The notes below the pieces were generated by a model. The model made no database searches. It saw nothing but the letters and a program-made list of their open reading frames with translations, and was not told the DNA's origin. A DNA stretch of 64,000 nucleotides. Source: Lysobacterales bacterium (GTDB lineage: Bacteria > Pseudomonadota > Gammaproteobacteria > Xanthomonadales > SZUA-5). The stretch spans positions 1 through 64,000 of the forward strand of contig JALHMH010000009.1 of the NCBI GenBank assembly GCA_022844165.1, read 5' to 3'. Each line of letters starts with the position of its first letter. Position 1 is the stretch's first letter. Below, piece by piece: positions 61,374-64,000 of this stretch. Position numbers and translations under genes: made by a program.

Positions 61374-61853
61374 ATGAAAAAAATCGCCGCCTTGCTGTTA
61401 TTGATGGTGTCGATCGTCGGCAGCGCGCAAGACCAACCGCCGGAAGGCGCGGTCTGGCAGTACTCGATTTACCCAACAGGAATCGGGACCGCTGGCTATT
61501 TTTGCGTGATCAACCGCCTGCCCGCAAACCTGGCGACGAATCAGGCCGGTTTTGCGGCGAGCGAAGGTGCGTTCTTCACCGAGTCGTCGCCTGGCCTGCC
61601 GCTGTTGCCACCCAGTGGCCTGGCGTTTCACATCCTGGACTGCCTTGTGCCGTCCTGGACCGATTTCAGATTCTGTTTTCAGGCGCCAACACCCTGGTAC
61701 ACAGGCTTTTATCCGAACCAGCGCATCGCCCAAATTAACGTTTTTATGTGCGCCAACCCACCGCCGCAAGGCTTCATGTGGGACTACTACGTGACCATGC
61801 GGCGCGAGGCCTATTTTCCGCCGCCGCTGATGTCGAACGGCTTCGAGCCGTGA
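61374..61853 (+). CDS. small secreted protein with GFE tail
   Basis: This 159-residue protein has a signal peptide, MKKIAALLLLMVSIVGSAQ, cut after about residue 19. The mature part is aromatic-rich with several Cys (G-Y-F-C, L-D-C, R-F-C-F, F-M-C-A) and Pro. It ends P-P-L-M-S-N-G-F-E-P, a variant of the tail seen in three other secreted proteins here. The ATG of holC follows its stop directly, with no gap. I do not recognise the family. Confidence 0.65.
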   Translation: MKKIAALLLLMVSIVGSAQDQPPEGAVWQYSIYPTGIGTAGYFCVINRLPANLATNQAGFAASEGAFFTESSPGLPLLPPSGLAFHILDCLVPSWTDFRFCFQAPTPWYTGFYPNQRIAQINVFMCANPPPQGFMWDYYVTMRREAYFPPPLMSNGFEP

Positions 61854-62276
61854 ATGCCCAAAGCTGATTTTTATCTGATCGGCAAACCGCGCTTCAGCAG
61901 CGATCCGTCGTTGCTGGTCTGCGAATTGGCGAAGCGGGCCTACGCTGCTGATCTGCCGACCTTGATTCTGGTGCGGTCGGTTGAGGACGCGGAACTGCTC
62001 GACGACAAACTCTGGGCATTCGAGGACGACGCCTTCGTGCCGCACCAGATTGCCGGCCAGGATGAGGACGATGTGACGCCGATCTTGATCGTGCCGCCCG
62101 GCGCGGTGGTCGCGTCGCGTTCGCTGATCATCAATCTGCGCGACGAATGTGCCAGCGGCGAATTCGATACCGTCAAGGAAGTCGTTCCCGCCGACCCGCG
62201 CGAGCGCGACGGCTCGCGGGAACGTTGGGCCGAATATCGACGCCGCGGATTTGACGTGCGCAAGTTCGACATGTGA
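61854..62276 (+). CDS. holC: DNA polymerase III subunit chi
   Basis: This 140-residue protein has the chi-subunit text: A-D-F-Y-L-I at the start, V-C-E-L-A-K-R-A-Y, D-D-K-L-W-A-F-E-D-D-A-F-V-P-H and I-I-N-L-R-D-E-C. Chi links the clamp loader to SSB. The ATG at 61854 abuts the stop of the secreted-protein gene, which suggests an unusual operon. In relatives holC usually lies beside pepA or valS, neither of which is here. Confidence 0.9.
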   Translation: MPKADFYLIGKPRFSSDPSLLVCELAKRAYAADLPTLILVRSVEDAELLDDKLWAFEDDAFVPHQIAGQDEDDVTPILIVPPGAVVASRSLIINLRDECASGEFDTVKEVVPADPRERDGSRERWAEYRRRGFDVRKFDM

Positions 62277-62283
62277 CCGGCCG

Positions 62284-63405
62284 TCAAGCGCTCTTCTTCG
62301 CATAGGGCGAATGTGTATCGAGTTCGGCACGATACTGCCGGAGCGATTCGGCCTCGCGATCCAGCGCGTGCCGAATCGCAGTCCGAAAACCCGAGTGACG
62401 TACGTAGTGCGCCGAGCGTGTGCGCGTCGGCAGAAAGCCTCGCGCAATCTTGTGCTCACCTTGCGCGCCAGGTTCAAATCTCGTCAAGCGGTTGGCGATC
62501 AGATGTTCGATGCCCTGGTAATAACAAAGCTCGAAATGCAGGCCGGCATAGTCAGCGTCGCTGCCCCAATAACGACCATACAGTGCATTCGCGCCGCGGA
62601 TGAACACGGCCACCGCATGCAGCCGCCGCTGGCGCCATGCACCCGCGACATGCAGCGACCCGGGCAATCGTTCTCTGAGCAAGGAAAAGAAAGATCGGGT
62701 CAGCGCCGGCGTGTTGCCTTTGCGCTCGAAGGTGTCGCTGTACAGCGCGTGCATCGCATCGAGGTCAGCTTCGTCGAGTTCGATGTCTGATTTCCAGACG
62801 ATCTCGAAGCCATGCCGCTGCGCTTGCCCGCGCTCCTGGCGAATGTTCTTGCGTTTCTTGCCGTTGAGCCCATCCAGAAAATCTTGGAAATCCCGATAAC
62901 CGGGGTTATGCAGATGGAATTGCCAGTCGAATCGCGGCAGCCACGGATCGTGAGCGAGCGTGGCTGCATCTTCGAGCGTCAAAAAATTCAGGTGCGCGCT
63001 GGAGAGCTTACTACGGTCGACAAGCTGCCGAATCGCAACCGCCAATTCGCCACGCCTGGGCCCAAACAAACGCGGCCCCGTGACCGGCGAATACGGCACG
63101 GCAACGAGCAGCTTCGGATAGTAGTCAAGCCCATGACGGGCATACGCATCCGCCCACGCCCAATCGAACACGAACTCACCGTGCGAGTTGGTCTTCAGGT
63201 AGCCCGGTGCAGCCGCTACGACCGCCTTGCCTTCGCGCCATAACAACGGCATCGGCGACCACCCCAACTCGCGGCGCAAACTGCCGCTGTCTTCAAGCGC
63301 CGACAAAAAACCATGCCGCACAAACGGCTGATCGCTGCCAGCCAGCGCATCCCAGGTTTGCGCGTCGACATCGCTGATTGTGGAATGAACCAGAAGCTCG
63401 GACAT
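62284..63405 (-). CDS. GNAT/DUF482-type acyltransferase
   Basis: This 373-residue protein starts at ATG 63405 (MSELLVHS). It resembles the COG3146/DUF482 group, related to GNAT and FemAB-like transferases: D-Q-P-F-V-R-H-G-F-L near 20, K-K-R-K-N-I-R-Q-E-R in the middle, and A-L-Y-G-R-Y-W-G and F-E-L-C-Y-Y-Q-G-I-E-H-L-I near 290. The substrate is not known; acylation of a cell-wall or lipid component is possible. It is convergent with holC, 7 nt away. Confidence 0.8.
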   Translation of the reverse strand: MSELLVHSTISDVDAQTWDALAGSDQPFVRHGFLSALEDSGSLRRELGWSPMPLLWREGKAVVAAAPGYLKTNSHGEFVFDWAWADAYARHGLDYYPKLLVAVPYSPVTGPRLFGPRRGELAVAIRQLVDRSKLSSAHLNFLTLEDAATLAHDPWLPRFDWQFHLHNPGYRDFQDFLDGLNGKKRKNIRQERGQAQRHGFEIVWKSDIELDEADLDAMHALYSDTFERKGNTPALTRSFFSLLRERLPGSLHVAGAWRQRRLHAVAVFIRGANALYGRYWGSDADYAGLHFELCYYQGIEHLIANRLTRFEPGAQGEHKIARGFLPTRTRSAHYVRHSGFRTAIRHALDREAESLRQYRAELDTHSPYAKKSA

Positions 63406-63872
63406 GCTTGAGTTAGCGATCTTGGGGGAACGGTGTCGGGCCTGCGATGGCGCTGATCGGCTTTGGTACAGCCCGATTCCCATCCCAACAAGCTAGTCTC
63501 GCTCAGAAACCGGGTTGAAAGGTCATCAATGCCTGCGCACGTTGGACGAAATCCTGGGGCCGGTGCCGACGACGAAACGCGGGCGCAAGCGCAAGGCGTA
63601 GGCGCGGCGCTGTTGAAGCTGCTTCGGCTGCACCTGAGTTGATTCTGATCGCGCCAAAGACGCTGCTAAAAAACGATGGACCGAAGCGTTTCGCTCGCGT
63701 GAACGCGGCGGCAGACAACGACGTTCTCTCGGGCCCTGTTGATCACCGTCAACACTGGGATGGCCGATTCGCGTCAACCTCTACCCAGGCTCATAGCCGT
63801 TTGCGCGACTCGCGAATCTGCGAACGCGATCAGCGCTGTGATGTGTGCCTGCTCACTATCCGGAGATTCACC
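63406..63872. other. intergenic stretch, nothing recognised
   Basis: No gene, RNA or repeat is recognised. Several short GC-rich frames run through 63503-63777 on both strands without ribosome-binding sites. CGGAG just before 63873 is the ribosome-binding site of the next gene. Confidence 0.4.
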
Positions 63873-64000
63873 ATGATCAAAGCCCTCGCTTTCACGCTCA
63901 GCGTGTTGCTCGCGCAAAGCGCAAGTTGCCAGGATGCACAATTCGAGCAGGCGCAGGCGCAACTGGACAGTGCGCGGCGATTGTTGGTTGCGTTGCAAAC
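63873..64000 (+). CDS. start of a secreted protein, cut by window edge
   Basis: ATG 63873 follows CGGAGATTCACC and begins a signal peptide, MIKALAFTLSVLLAQSASC, possibly a lipoprotein with Cys19. The next residues (DAQFEQAQAQLDSARRLLVA) form a helix. The frame is open to the window end, so product and length are unknown. Confidence 0.6.
   Translation, partial: MIKALAFTLSVLLAQSASCQDAQFEQAQAQLDSARRLLVALQ

Overview
The window looks like a chromosomal segment of a high-GC gammaproteobacterium of the Xanthomonadales/Lysobacterales group, most likely close to Rhodanobacteraceae/Lysobacteraceae. This rests on gene content read from the sequence: the order lepA-lepB-DUF4845-rnc-era-recO, a fused rlmKL, murU, a Lysobacter-type lysyl endopeptidase, several large Ser/Thr kinases with helical-repeat C-termini (one behind an ECF-like sigma factor), and many secreted proteins with xanthomonad-style C-terminal ends. 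Species cannot be fixed without a search.

Layout. 1-1620: the 3' end of an IS30-type transposase abuts a truncated unknown gene, followed by about 1 kb without a convincing gene that holds a 21-bp minisatellite with a 64-bp higher-order repeat. 1621-4425: kinase 1. 4619-10432: an accessory stretch with a secreted protein, a Phd/PIN toxin-antitoxin pair, a DUF2975/YozG-type module, an HExxH lipoprotein, a truncated FitAB-like pair, a frameshifted BrnA-like antitoxin and VapBC. 10675-12219: phasin, PhaD-like TetR regulator and acyl-CoA-binding protein. 12466-16402: a large secreted beta-helix/Ig-repeat protein broken by a 1-nt shift in a T7 run. 16577-21353: rlmKL, an orphan exbD and a VWA lipoprotein. 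21852-21928: tRNA-Arg(CCG). 22081-28731: purA, msrC, a TfoX C-terminal-like gene, two FAD oxidoreductases and dbpA. 28761-31413 (minus): ridA-recG. 31569-36839: lepA-lepB-DUF4845-rnc-era-recO. 36954-43565: dps, an unknown gene, and leuA-leuC-leuD-murU. leuA is preceded by a leucine-rich leader peptide and an intrinsic terminator, and leuC and leuD are separated by a tandem 156-bp repeat. 43615-56890: lysyl endopeptidase, ECF-like sigma factor plus kinase 2, a small Cys-rich secreted protein, then kinase 3 joined to a secreted protein by a TGATG junction and followed by a second secreted propeller-like protein. 56964-64000: dienelactone hydrolase, SNF2 helicase, a small secreted protein joined directly to holC, a GNAT/DUF482 protein and the start of a secreted gene cut by the window edge.

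How the parts fit. Core blocks cover translation and membrane-protein biogenesis (lepA to recO), purine synthesis (purA), recombination (recG), leucine synthesis (leuACD, probably under attenuation) and cell-wall recycling (murU). The accessory blocks combine envelope signalling (three membrane-anchored kinases) with secreted proteins. Four of these secreted proteins end in the same short tail, Gly-Phe-Glu/Asp preceded by a small or polar residue, and two others share a Trp/Pro-rich C-terminal module. The shared tail and the kinase-secreted protein coupling are the best candidates here for something not yet well described. No CRISPR array, prophage or complete insertion sequence was seen.
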